DNA of 64,000 nucleotides from Malaya genurostris. Its lineage: Eukaryota > Arthropoda > Insecta > Diptera > Culicidae. The notes beneath the pieces are model-generated. The model was not told where the DNA came from. It made no database searches and worked only from the letters and a program-made list of their open reading frames with translations. The DNA lies in the NCBI RefSeq assembly GCF_030247185.1, contig NC_080570.1:128208650-128272649 (forward strand), read 5' to 3'. The position numbers and the translations under genes are program-made. Below are positions 10,796-22,798 of this stretch, piece after piece. How positions within the stretch are numbered: the stretch's first letter is position 1; the number at the start of each line of letters is the position of its first letter.

Positions 10796-12014
10796 TTTTG
10801 TGAAACGTTCTATCGAAAAGTTGTCTTTAGAAGAGTTGTTGAACTAATCATTGCGCACAATTTGGCTCAACCAAGCTTTCTCATATGAGCTACCAAAAAG
10901 TTATGATTGTTTTTTCATCAAAAACTAGTCAAGCTTCAAATATCAATATTCAGTATATGCCAGATCGATAAAAATGTATCCTATGCGGTTCCTAAAAGGT
11001 CATTATATAAGTAAAAATTTAAGATAAAATTGGAAGGATGTTATTTTTTTAACTTATTTAAATTAATTTTAAAAATACCTTCAAAAAACTCAAAAACATA
11101 GCATAACTCTTAAACACCTTAACGTATCAACATACTTTCTTCAGCAAAATAATAGTCAAATTAGTTCTACAAATATTCCATACATTGTCCGTTCGAGAAA
11201 TGAGACACACAAAAACTTCAGCCGGAAATATATTGCAGAACAATTTTAATTCATTTAATACCAAAATAACTACTTCAATTGAGTTTGAGCAAATGAGGAT
11301 TAGTGATACTGTGTAATAGGGTTATTCCGAACTAGTTGGGCATGATCTCGACAACCATTCCAACAAGCTGGTGCAAGTTAGTAAAATGCAAATATTTTTA
11401 TCCACATCGTGCCAAGACGCCTATGACACTGGCCCTTCTTTCTCATCCACTTGTGTACCGAATAGCCTGTAAAAGCCGGAAAACGACGCATAATGAGTTT
11501 TTGTTCGAATAAATAGGGGTAGATGGGGTAAAACGCACCCCATAAGGAAATGTAGCTATATCTTGACTATATAGAGAATAACACGGAAGAGTTTCATGAA
11601 TGACCATCTTCCGTAATCATTATTTCTCAAAATTACGTACAAATACTCGCTAAATGCATTGAAAAATACATGAAATATCTTATTTTCCAAAACCCTCAAA
11701 AATTGTCTATTGGAATTTATGCGAGGCATGACGCCCGATCGTGGAAAACATGAAAAATATTAAATATTAAAAATGACGAAAAAGTGCCTGTTAAAAACGT
11801 GTTCCACAGTGAAAAAAACTAAAAAGATTGCCCTGTATGTGTTTCCACCATCAATATGTATAAATCTGTTTAGTGTGAGGCGACTCGCAATTTTTAGATT
11901 CAAACGATGAACCTCTGATGAACTTTTAAACTGTAAACAAATACACGGCGACTGTCAAAAATAGTTAATTCTGTTCATTTTTGTGAGGTTATGTTAGGTT
12001 CGTGCAAAACCTAA
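10796..12014. other. Intergenic; MITE-end fragment near 11.95 kb
   Basis: No gene is seen. Bases 11515-11545 read 'ggggtagatggggtaaaacg', which looks like a single terminal repeat without a partner. Bases 11945-12013 are the inverse of the MITE end at 7213-7282. Confidence 0.4.
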
Positions 12015-12286
12015 TTAGGTTTTTTACCGTCACTGCTAACCTCAATCGGATGAACACATTTTGACAGTTCAGCGGTACTGTTTGTAAACAGACTTTTTTA
12101 TTTATATTTCCTGTTGACAAACAGATGAGAACGATCACGGTCCATATCGCCTGAATAGAGTTTCAAAAGATTTGTTAACGATCCGTTTCAGAGATTTATT
12201 AAATAAAAGTGGCTAGTTGTGAAGTGTAAAGATGATTGTTTGAGATGTGTTCCTGGATTTTGTTTAAACTTGTTTGTAAACAGTAC

Positions 12287-14583
12287 CCAAGTAGCACGTT
12301 AAGTTGCTGTCCAGTATTTTTCTACTGATTGTGCAATTTATCAAATTAGTTCATATTACTATTCTAGTAACTGTTGTGTTATGGAAAAAGCGCAATTTTT
12401 CTTTGTTGTGCAACATATCTTTAAGTTCTTCCGTTGCTACGAACATTTATTCACAATTATTGTGCAACTGAAACAAAAACTCATGCATCGATCCCATTAC
12501 AAATGCTGCAATTAAATCAGTGAAAAAACGATTGTAAAACTCATGGAAATTACTACGTAATGTAAACAAGAATTGAATTGATGTTTACAAAAAATAGCAA
12601 ACATAATCTCTAATGAATAAGTTTTACATTTGATTTTCAAAACAACTGCTCGTAACACAAACATGGAACTTTAAAAGTATTCTGCACATAAATAAATGGT
12701 AATACTACATGTTGTAGAATTGATCATTCATGTTTTAGTAAATAGAAAATCGACAACGAACTGCATTTTTATGGTGAAACATGTCTTCGTACGCCTGAAA
12801 TTTTCAAGCGCCTTTGAATGTACGTGTTTTGATGATTGCACATCAATTTCTATGAAAATAACAATCTATTATTTTCAATGAATATGATCGGAATAGTGTT
12901 CAAAATATGTATAAGAAAACTATCAAACATTCATACACCTTTTCAGACGATTTTAATCATATTAATGTTTCAATAAATCTGAAAAATCTTGAAATGAGTT
13001 TTTCTTAAATTTTTTTCAATATGGCATCGAACGTAACAGTGTGTTGAAAAGAAAATGGTTCACCCAACGTAATGATTTATTTCACTTAAATAAAAGAAAA
13101 TATAAACGTGTAAATATTAAAAAGAGAAATTTTTGTTTTTATTTTTACCAAATAGTTGTTTTTATATTAACCAAACTAGTTGACTTAAACAACAATATAA
13201 TTTAGTCATTCATCTTAGTGGACCCAACTTTTGTGATACGCACTGTAGTTGCTCAAGCGGTAATATATATAACTAGGAAAGTAACTACCCGGGTAGAAGT
13301 GATTTGCAAACCAATACCAAATTCTGTCATTAAAATCAAACATCTCAATGGTAGAAATTAACATTATTTAGTTTGAAATAAGAGTTAAAATATCAAAAAT
13401 CATATCAAAGCTTGCATGAGAAAATAGCAACAAAATAAAAAATTCTGTCATTGTAATATCAAACCAAGAACAAAATATTTATAGAAGATGAATTTGTTAA
13501 TTATTAAGCAATCTAGCATTTAGAATAGAGTAATATCTTAAGTATTTCTCTTATCTGATTCTGATGCAATATTATTCAATGGTATTTCATTTGAAGATAA
13601 AACTACGGGGTCAATTTACTTAATGAAATTGAAATAGCTCATCAATAACGAAATAAGATATTATAACTAATTTTGATGTTGAACAGATATTATACAATGT
13701 CTTGATCCCTTGATGAAATATCACGAAAATATCAAGTATCGCTCTGACAACACAGAAACATCAAGCCAAGATATGATGGTAAAATTTGTTATTATTTTGA
13801 CCTTTGTTTGTTATTTACACCTACCCGGGTATGATGAACTCAACTTTTCTTTCAATATCTTAAAAAATTGATGTCAGGTTTGTTATTTTTTTCGCGAGAT
13901 AAAAACCGGTTACAAATTATCTCATTGTTTTTTGGTTTCATTGCATATGTAATGCTGTATTTCTGGAACTTTTATGATAATATTCTCATGTCGGCAAGTT
14001 TTGCGTTCATTTCAAGCAGATAAATCTGGTACAACTTATTTGCAAGTTTCGAATTGTGTTTCTAAAAATGAAGAAATTTGCGCACACTGACCTAATATTT
14101 CAGGCAGGCAACCAAGACTTTGCAGACTCGGCTGCAAAATTGTTTTTACTGCGAGGTTTTCAATTCGGCTTACCATTTTTTGCCTTGCGGAGAACATAAT
14201 TTCACTATTTTTTTCTTCACAAAAGATAAACAGCCATTTCGACATATCGGATACAATTATGACAGTCATTTGGAAAATTTTTGATAAATTGAACAATTGT
14301 TTTAGTTACTTCGTTTTTACATGACGATGTGAAATTTTCTAAGCTTCTATAACTGCTAGTACAACGTGGGCAAGTTGGTGATTTGCTGCACAATTGTTTC
14401 AGATGTACCTTAAATTGTTCTATAGTGATTTTTGGGTAGTATTTTAAAACTTAACAGTGACAAGTTGCACAACCGATTTTAATATATTTGAAAATCTTTC
14501 TGAACTTATCTAACATGAAAAAATTATTCTAAAACAATTGTAGAACCTCTTGAAATTTCAATAAGTTTCATTTGCTACTTGGG
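12287..14583. mobile_element. Nested DNA element, about 2.3 kb, GTAC target duplication
   Basis: The ends CCAAGTAGCA and TGCTACTTGG are inverse copies, and GTAC flanks both sides (12283-12286, 14584-14587). The interior is AT-rich with no frame resembling a transposase, so it is non-autonomous. A third element is inserted in it at 13288-13829. Confidence 0.65.
13288..13829. mobile_element. Innermost MITE, TA target duplication
   Basis: The ends CCCGGGTAGAAG and CACCTACCCGGG are inverse apart from two bases and are flanked by TA on both sides (13286-13287, 13830-13831). The subterminal regions are rich in 'atcaaaa' / 'ttgatatt' motifs. It is 542 bp, non-coding, with Tc1/mariner-type target choice. 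Confidence 0.6.
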
Positions 14584-14627
14584 TACCGCTGAACTATCAA
14601 GGATGAATTCTTGTTCATTTCCAACCG

Positions 14628-15204
14628 TATAAATTGAACGAATCATCGCACAAAGTGTACCCGAGAAACCGACACATATGTTGTTTTCGCTTGATGCCAA
14701 ACCTAGCCCAGTTTCCACCCTAACTGTTGTCAAATTGTTTGTTTGAAGCTAGTTTCGAACCTAGGTTCAACGTTGTTGAACTGAAAATCGAGTCAGTTTC
14801 GAATCCGGTTTCTTTTCAGGTTTGCTCAAACCCCCGTTGCTAAGTGCGAACCTAACACAGTTTCGCGAAAAGCGGTTGTTTGATGAAACTATTCTGGGAC
14901 AGTTTCAGTTTTTTCAAGCGAAAACGGCAATAGAAACACGGAATATTTTTAGTGATTGAATGTAGTGGACTTACGACACGTTTTGTTCGCTAGTAAAATA
15001 GGCACTAACTATGTATGGTTATGAATCATGAGTATTTCAAATTGACTTATATGAGGGAAACACATTGGTGCATGTTGTTTAAGATGGTCGTTTTGGTCAT
15101 TCAATTTATAACCAAAATGCTCTTTTAATTCATCGGAACTTATCATGCGATATATGACTCCGTGAACCGATTTCGAATGAATATTTCAAGCGTTTTAACT
15201 TTTT
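14628..15204. other. Intergenic with one dispersed inverted motif
   Basis: No gene. Bases 14688-14720 ('cgcttgatgccaaacctag' and 'ccc') are inverse to 4945-4975, showing a dispersed repeat of unknown class. Confidence 0.35.
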
Positions 15205-16690
15205 GCCTTTCTCAACACTATATACAACTGCTGTGAAAACCGACTTTACAACCGAGTGTCATATACCATTCGACTCAGCTTGACAAACTGAGCTAATGCC
15301 TGTGTGTGTGCCTGTATATGCGTGTGTGTGTATGAATGTGTATATGTAACAAAAATCTGACTGGACCGAATTTTACTAACTTAGAATCAAATGAAAGGTC
15401 TCTTGGTACCATAGAGTTGCTATTGAATTTTACCCGGATCGGACTTCCAGTTTGAGAGTAACGAGGTAAAATGTGCTAAAAAATAAATAAAGAGTGCACT
15501 CGATTTGCTCAGAGGCCTTAGAGACCGCGCAACTGATTTTCTTCAACTGAGATTTAAATCAAAGGCCTTGTAGTTGCCATAAGTTGTAGTTAAATTTTAT
15601 CTGGATCCGACTACGGGGTAAAATGTGCAAAATTTTTTCAAAGAACGCTCATCCAATTTTCTCAAGCGTAGATTCAAATGAAATTACTTACAATTCCATA
15701 TAATCATAACAAATTTCATTCCGGATACGACTTCCGGGTCCGGAATTACAAACTAATAGATAGAAAAAAAACCGTCTTGGAGACGTGTTTTTATACATGA
15801 CACGGAAAATTTAATCAAATATATTCAAATAGCCGTATGATTCTTGAATTGGACAGATTTGATTAGTTGATGACCAAATACATTGATTTTGGGTATACCG
15901 GATCTTCGTTCCAGATTCCGGAAGTATTGACAAAACGTGATCGTGTACTCTAAACCGGAAATCCAATCCAATTTCTTAGAAACGGCTGAACCGGTTTTCA
16001 TAATTTCAGAACGGAAAATTGTTTGGTCCCATAGTCTGTTATTGGATATTATCCAGATCGAACTTTCGGCTCGGGAGTAACAGGGTAAAATGTGCGATAT
16101 TTATGAAAAAGTGCACTCGAATTTCTAGGAGACCGATCAACCGATTTTGTCTTTTCAAGATTTACCCTCTGAGAGAGTTAAATGTCATTTTAGCCTTTCT
16201 CATATAAAAAAAGTTATGCAATCATTGTCAGTGTCATAAACTATTCGACTCAGTTCGTCGAGTAGCAAAATGTATGTGTGTATGTAACGTTTTTTTGTAC
16301 TTTTCTCGGAGATGGCTGAACCGATTTTCACAAGCTAAGATCCAAATGATAAATCTTATGATTCCATACAATTTTTTTTGAATTTCGTTTGGATAGGACT
16401 TCCGGTTACGGAGTTATGGGTTAAAATGTGCAAAAAAAATGAAAATGTGTTTTTCTCAAAGATGGCTTAACCGATTTTTACAAACTTAGACTTACATCAA
16501 AACTCCTGAATTTCATCTGGATCCGCCTTCTGGTTTCGGAATTATAGGGTACAGTGTTTTGAAAATTTTATACCATCAGTTAAATGGGCGAAACAAACAC
16601 TTGAGAAATTTTCTAAAATGGCTTCAAAAATACTCCGTTCGATAGTCATTATTGGTAGACGGCCAACTGATTCGAATTGCATCCAACTCT
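15205..16690 (-). repeat. Two degenerate unit-repeat copies in tandem
   Basis: B-ends occur at 15205 ('tttttgcctttctcaac') and 16191 ('ttagcctttctcatata'), each followed by the 'attcgactcag' motif. A short GT-rich tract and modules with 'ggctgaaccgatttt', 'aaatgaaagg' and 'ggatcc/ggatcg gacttcc' follow. The copies run in minus orientation and have diverged more than the array at 20.9-31.5 kb. Confidence 0.6.
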
Positions 16691-16925
16691 CTAGAAAACT
16701 GGATGTAAACAACATTATTTGTCTTGTTGCGTAAGTAAATGCACAGGTTTAATATCCAGATGCATTTGCTCCTTAAGCCAATCTTCAAGTTCTCATTTCA
16801 AAGGTCGAATTTTACACTGTCTGAAGTCAACAATAATTGTATTTTTTCGCATTGGCTGTTGTACCTTTTGTTCATTTCGCTCACTCATTTCGAGATCGTT
16901 CTATTGTTTACTACACAATACTGTA

Positions 16926-17382
16926 CACTGAAGTCTTTTTTATGCGAGTTTACGTACCGCATAACTTTGAAAATTAGCATAAAAAAATTCGCGTAACTAT
17001 GAAAAAAAGCAAAGCATTGGTATTACATTCCTGTAGTGGAATTTGACCTTCTGTTTCAACGGACTTCGCAGCCGATTCAGAGTGTACAGAACCATTGCAT
17101 GGTTAGTGCTATGATCCTACTGACACTACGAATTCTTCCAGGTCAGGGCTCGAACATACGACAACTGGTTTGTAAGACCAGTGCCCTATGCATTGAACCG
17201 CCAACCCAGGACGTAACTATGAAACTTCGCATAAAAAAACCGCAGAAGGAAAACAGCATAACTCTGAAAGTTCGCATAAAAACCGCATAACTCTGGAACT
17301 TCGCATAAACAAAACCGCATAATTTTGAAAATTCGCATAAAAAAAGTCGCACAAAAAAAACTCATAAAAAAAGACCTCAGTG
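16926..17382. mobile_element. MITE with TA duplication, carrying a nested SINE
   Basis: The ends CACTGAAGTCTTTTTTATG and its inverse ('cataaaaaaagacctcagtg') are flanked by TA (16924-16925, 17383-17384). The interior consists of short tandem units of the type 'cgcataactctgaaagtt'. Removing the SINE and one target copy leaves a MITE of about 240 bp. Related repeats are seen at 1620-1880. Confidence 0.7.
17005..17211 (-). mobile_element. tRNA-derived SINE (family 2), 207 bp, 13-bp target duplication
   Basis: On the minus strand the head is tRNA-like: an A-box-like 'TGGCGGTTCAATGCATAGG', an anticodon-arm-like 'CTGGTCTTACAAACCAG' that would read TAC (valine-type), and a B box 'GTTCGAGCC'. A tRNA-unrelated body of about 110 bases follows, ending in 'ATGCTTTGC'. 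The 13 bases CGTAACTATGAAA lie on both sides (16992-17004, 17212-17224), proving retrotransposition into the MITE. Confidence 0.85.
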
Positions 17383-17384
17383 TA

Positions 17385-20300
17385 CTTAGTTTCAGCCGTC
17401 CCGAGCGTAAGCGGTTTTGATTTATCGACTGAATTTTACTAGATGTGAAAGCGAACTACAACTAGAGTTTGATGGTTTGGAACAAATATTGGGTGTTTTA
17501 AGAAAACATTGGCTGAATCAAACCAAATTTGTTGTTGTCACAAAAAAAATCCCTAAAATTACTCAGAATTCGATAATTACAATAACGATATCTGCTTTTA
17601 CTACTTAGTTTCAACCGGTATTTGAAGGAGTCATTGGAGTAGATTAAGTAAAACATTGAGGAAAACTGGAGTGGAATATATTATTGATTTGTTTCTTGTC
17701 GTTTTAGTTATTCGTGAAAACCCTTGGTTATAAGTGAATAATAATTTATCATTTCTCATGATTTTTCGAAAGAATTATATATACTTTTTGTCCACACTTA
17801 CGAGTGGATGTCAATAATTTATAGGTTTTCAGTTCTTATAATCCAAGATGGTTGTTTTCGGTTTGTGGGTATTCTTTCAAATCGCTATATAATTTGTATT
17901 TTCGAGACGGGTTTGACAAATAGGTTATTGAAACGATTGTATTTTTATTGTCATCGTAATCGATCTTGTCTCCCACACAGTCCTGTATTTTTAATTGTCA
18001 CGTGTTCCACCTTATATTCGCATCGATAAGATTCTGCAAGTGAAGCAAAAAGAAACGAATACCATTCAGCAACCACCGAATTCACCTGATTTGGCTCCAT
18101 GCAACTTCTGTCGACACAAGAAATCGCCCCGTGGAACGCGTTTCAGCACCCTGAGTATGGTTTCAATTCACGATTGCCAGAAATAATTTGATTCCAGATA
18201 TGTATTCCGGGAGGGACGAAGTTCTCCGGGACAGCTAGTACAATATATGTATTATAAGTAATGGCCATCCTCACTTCCACTTCCACGTTCACTTCACTTG
18301 ATTTTACCTATTACCAGTACTACGCTCAGTGGAGTAATCACTGTAGTGAAAAAAAAACATTTTATCCAACAAAACTTTGGTGATTTGATGTTCAAAATAA
18401 CAAAAAGCTCATTTTTCTCTGAAGCGACTTTCGTGATATAAACCTACATTCACCTCACTTGATTTTAACCGTGAAGTGATACCGATAATAAGAGTAACAA
18501 TATAATAAAAACACAGCATCATAAGTTGCAATATACTATGATTATTACTGCAATGTAAGATGGGCTGCAACTTTTAAGCTATTCCGCACCCTCTCATTCT
18601 GCGACTAACGCAGAAGGTGATAGCACCGATAGTCGACGCTGTTCTATTGATCAAACGTCAAACATGGCCACGTGGGAGGCATGAGATAGGAACTAGTGAG
18701 GACATAGTTATCGCACCTTTTGACGACCTCCAGGTCCCGTTTTCGGAAGTACCAGAAATAGTGGTCAAAAACTTCAAACTAAAATTTAACGGTCTGCTAA
18801 ATGATTTTCATCCGATTTATCTATGTAAAATCATTATTCTAATTTCCTTTTCTATTTCTCATTGGTAATATGTATGTGAGGCATAATTGTGTCCCTTTGT
18901 TTTTAAGTACATGATGGCTACGTAACGAAGATCATAAATTTATTTAAACAAGCTAGGAATGGATCATCTACTCAAGTAAGTAGGACAGTGAGAGCCCGAC
19001 GGTTTTTGATTATGAAAATGGTATTTTGATCAGTCTGAACAATATTACGGATGTACGGATTATAATATTTGCTACTTGAATGAATGAATCAACGAAATTT
19101 ATGCCAATGACTTTCTGGTATCGCGGTTTCTTGTACTGTTTTTGTTTTTTTCAATTGCCTTCCGCCGTCGGTCGAACTGACCGAGTGCGGTCAGTACACC
19201 AAGGATGACTAGAACGTATCCAAATTCGATTGGATGTGGGCCAACCGCACGAAACCGGCAGAAGTAGAAAGTCACGGATTTTTCCCGGCGTGCTTAAATG
19301 CGCCGAGTTTAATTTTAGACCGACAAAACGCAATTCATTTCCTAGTCATAATATCAGCAGCACACGGCAGAGCCATCAGGAAACTTCAGAATCGGTCGCA
19401 TCATTCGGGGAACGGGAGGAAGACGTTTGTGTTTGACAAGAAACTATGCAATAAATACAACAGCTTGAGTGGTCTAAGCCTCTACTTTATGGACATGAAT
19501 ACAGCGTCGGTTTCACCTATAGTGAACACCCGTGGATTACATTGGTAATACGCATTTGTTTACATTCTCCTTTCTCTGGGATGAGATGACGCTCCTGTCG
19601 AGTAAGAATTATTTTCAACTGACCTCAAAAGACAGCAAAAACCGTATGTCGTCGAACTTTTGGCGACTGAGAGCGCGGTCCGGCCGAATTCTCGTTGGAT
19701 TTTGACCGATCTTAACGAATGCTGTTGTTGAACTGTTATTTTTGGACTCTGGAAAAAGTTCACAATTTAAGACTTTCACCATGTGATTTTCGAAACCACG
19801 ACAATTTCTAAGACTTATTTTCTGTCAAGAGAATTTTTTGACAAGCCTAGGTCAACGCTTTGCCACAGTTTTATTAATTAATTAGTTAGGTATTGCACTC
19901 GGGCAGGCATGAGAGAAGGTGTTCTATTCCTGAAATAATCAGGCCAAAATTATTTTTACCATCCAAATAATTATGTACGGAAAGTCATGCGGCCATCTAA
20001 CTAAAGTAGGCGGATAAATCAATCTCACGTAAGCCAAGTATGAATGGAAATGTAGCAAGTGTGTGCTGACGTTTGTGTCGCTCCCCCACTTGCTGACGTA
20101 CACACACGAGTGTTTGCTGCGGACTCGGACCGGCCCTTCATCATCAGGCGACTGACGTCAAAGTGTATAGAAAACGAAAATATATTCGCATCTCCGGTCG
20201 GCCATGGAAGGTGTGTTCAATTAATGGTGAATGACTTTTATTCACGTAACTTTCTATTGAGAGCACATTGAACAGTGGAGCTACCAAGCTCCGATACAAA

Positions 20301-20640
20301 ACTTGAACTTCTATTTCAACTTCACAATCGATTTCCAATGCCTACTATGAATCTTGATTTATCACTTGAGTAGCCCACAGAGTAATTAGTTTCCATACTA
20401 GATGCAAAAAAATCGACCGCACAATGAACTACAATTATAGATCGAAACAATTTAGCTCCAATTGCATATTTCCCTGATTATGTGGAGATTTGTACCATTT
20501 AACAGATTATTATCATTTTCCAGGTGAAAGGGGTAGCTCCCTTAGTCAAACAATTATGTATGTAAAGTGGTCAAGGTTTTTTTTATGAGGAACTCAGATA
20601 TTTTTTCGAAGTTCAAATCATACAGAATAAAAAAAACCCT
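17385..20640. other. Intergenic, 3.2 kb, one transposase relic
   Basis: No convincing exon. Bases 18585-18760 and 19150-19760 are slightly GC-richer with short frames, but nothing in them resembles a known family. The mariner relic at 18040-18190 is listed separately. Confidence 0.4.
18040..18190 (+). pseudogene. Mariner transposase relic
   Basis: The plus-strand translation contains TIQQPPNSPDLAPCNF, the region around the third catalytic aspartate of mariner transposases (family form PPYSPDLAPCDFF), followed by a degraded 'GTRFS' stretch. Only about 45 codons survive, and no terminal repeats are seen. Confidence 0.65.
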
Positions 20641-20644
20641 TCTT

Positions 20645-20874
20645 AATCCACCTAGTGGTGTGATAATGCCTTTCTCTTCTTTCATAACAGTCTCATGAAA
20701 ATATGTTTCATACATTTATTAAATAATTTTAGACGCCAATAGATTCAGATTGATTTGAGTAGTTCACAAAAGCATGCTTCAGTGTTTATGTCACACAGTC
20801 AGCATCATTTTTCCAAACTAGTGCTTGACATTTGCGCTGCCTATTTATATGAGAACAGTAATGCTAATCTAAAA
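20645..20874. repeat. Unit-repeat A-end remnant in front of the array
   Basis: 'cttaatccacctagtggtgt' followed by 'gataatgcctttctcttc' matches the outer end of the foldback element at 57.4 kb. It stands about 230 bases before the first array unit and has the same orientation. Confidence 0.5.
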
Positions 20875-20914
20875 TAAAAAAGCCTTCTTAGTCCACTTAG
20901 TGAAATTTTCATAT

Positions 20915-21241
20915 ATCTTGAAAAATCACCATAGGGGGGAGTACATGAAATTTTCGAAATCGAAAAAAAATTTTTGATGCCAAAAGGCTTAGAATTGCAT
21001 GAAACGTCGAGATTTAGTGTCATCTCGAAAAAAAAAATTTTTTGAAAAAATCGACTTTGGGACTTAGAAAAAATATGAAAATTTTTTTCTAAGTCCCAGA
21101 AAGTTGATTTTTTCAAAAAAAAATTTTTTTGAGATGACACTAAATTTCGATGTTTCATGCAGTTTTAAGAGTTTTGGCATCAAAAAAAATTTTCGATTTT
21201 GGAAATTTCATGTACTCCCCCCTATGGTGCTTTTTCAAGAT
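20915..21241. repeat. Near-perfect 330-bp hairpin of array unit 1
   Basis: The left arm 'cttgaaaaatcaccatagg...ctttgggacttag' and the right arm 'ctaagtcccagaaag...cctatggtgctttttcaag' are inverse over about 160 bases each, with only a few mismatches. The loop is about 10 bases around 21078. The same hairpin is repeated in units 2, 3, 5, 6 and 7; in unit 4 the right arm is missing. Confidence 0.85.
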
Positions 21242-21389
21242 CGAAAATTGTCAAACCTTTACCACCGGGCAGCACCCCTTAAGCATGTCCGATTTAGGTC
21301 AAATTTTGCATGAAGGCTTTTTTCGAGGTGCTTGAACTTTTGAGCACTAGAACTTAACGAAAATAGAGGTGATCCCAAAATTTTGGCAC

Positions 21390-21576
<187 letters not shown>

Positions 21577-21591
21577 AGCGGTAAAAATCAA

Positions 21592-22097
21592 CGTGTTTTG
21601 TCGGTTACGTCACTTATACAATTATATATCTGGAACCAAAAGTCACAACCATTTGATCTTCGAACTTGATCAACGGCCCGACAGTAGCTTTCAAACGAGC
21701 CCAAGTTTGTTAAAATCGGATCAGCCATCTCTGAGAAAATTGAGCGCGTTCAAATACAACGCTTTTTGTCGGTTACGTCACTTATACAATCATATCTCCG
21801 GGACCAAAAGTCACAGCCATTTGATCTTCGAACTTGATCAATGGCCCGCCAGTAGCTTTCAAACGAGTCCAAGTTTGTTCAAATCGGTTCAGCCATCTCT
21901 GAGAAAATTGAGCGCGTTCAAATACAACGCTTTTTGTCGGTTACGTCACTTATACAATCATATCTCCGGAACCAAAAGTCACAGCCATTTTATCTTCGAA
22001 CTTGATCAATGCCCCGATAGTAGCTTTCAAACGAGCCCAAGTTTGTTAAAATCGGTTGAGCCATCTCTGAGAAAATTGAGCGCGTTCAAATATCTTC
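21592..22097. repeat. Three tandem 168-bp modules (unit 1)
   Basis: Each module runs 'ttttgtcggttacgtcactt', 'ccggaaccaaaagtcac', 'atcttcgaacttgatcaa', 'agtagctttcaaacgag', 'cagccatctctgagaaaatt', 'gagcgcgttcaaata'. The spacing of 'gctttttgtcggtt' (21761 to 21929) is 168 bases, a multiple of three. One frame therefore stays open across modules, but I do not regard it as a gene. Confidence 0.8.
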
Positions 22098-22103
22098 GAA
22101 AAG

Positions 22104-22133
22104 TGCACACACATACACACACACATACACACA

Positions 22134-22175
<42 letters not shown>
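22104..22175. repeat. (CA)n microsatellite of unit 1
   Basis: Interrupted by a few 'cataca' variants near its start. The same tract occurs in every array unit (24269-24408, 25580-25623, 26607-26674, 28767-28920, 30091-30135, 31307-31371) with different lengths. Confidence 0.95.
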
Positions 22176-22179
<4 letters not shown>

Positions 22180-22798
22180 TTTTCCGATCTCGTCGAACTG
22201 AGTCGAATGGTATATAACACTATGGGTCTCCGAGGCTCCGTTCGAAAGTCGGTTTTTCCAGCAATTCTAATACCTTTCTATAGAGAAAGGCAAAACCCTT
22301 CTTAGTCCACTTAGTGGAATTTTCATATATCTTGAAAAATCACCATAGGGGGGAGTACATGAAATTTTCGAAATCGAAAAAAAAATTTTGATGCCAAAAG
22401 GCTTAGAATTGCATGAAACGTCGAGATTTAGTGTCATCTCGAAAAAAAATTTTTTTGAAAAAGTCGACTTTTTGGGACTTAGAAAAAATATGAAGTCCCA
22501 GAAAGTTGATTTTTTCAAAAAAAAATTTTTTCGGGATAACACTAAATTTCGATGTTTTATGCAGTTTTAAGAGTTTTGGCATCAAAAAAAATTTTTTATT
22601 TTGGAAATTTCATGTACTCCCCCCTATGGTGCTTTTTCAAGATCGATAATTGTCAAACCTTTACCACCGGGCAGCACCCCTTAAGCATGTCCAATTTAGG
22701 TCAAATTTTGCATGAAGGCTTTTTTCGAGGTGCTTAAACTTTTGAGCACTAGAACTTTACGAAAATAGAGTTGATCCCAAAATTTTGGCACCCTTATA

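Larger units (their letters stand above)
12015..14627. mobile_element. MITE (outer layer) split by a 2.3-kb insertion
   Basis: The left part (12015-12286) matches the uninterrupted sibling at 39777-40115 along its length. It starts 'ttaggttttttaccgtcact' and 'gacagttcagcggtactgtt' and ends '...gtaaacagtac'. The right part resumes at 14584 with 'gtaccgctgaactatcaagg' and fades at about 14627. Comparison with the intact copy places the insertion exactly between the GTAC duplicates. Confidence 0.75.

Noticed and set aside
17075..17211. tRNA-Val-like cloverleaf as a possible functional tRNA gene
   Set aside because: The acceptor stem does not pair well, the body continues for 100 bases, and the unit has a target duplication, so it is a SINE head.
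18230..18560. Short repeated words such as 'ttcactt' and 'tgaagtg' near 18.3-18.5 kb
   Set aside because: The repeats are too short and irregular to define an element or array.
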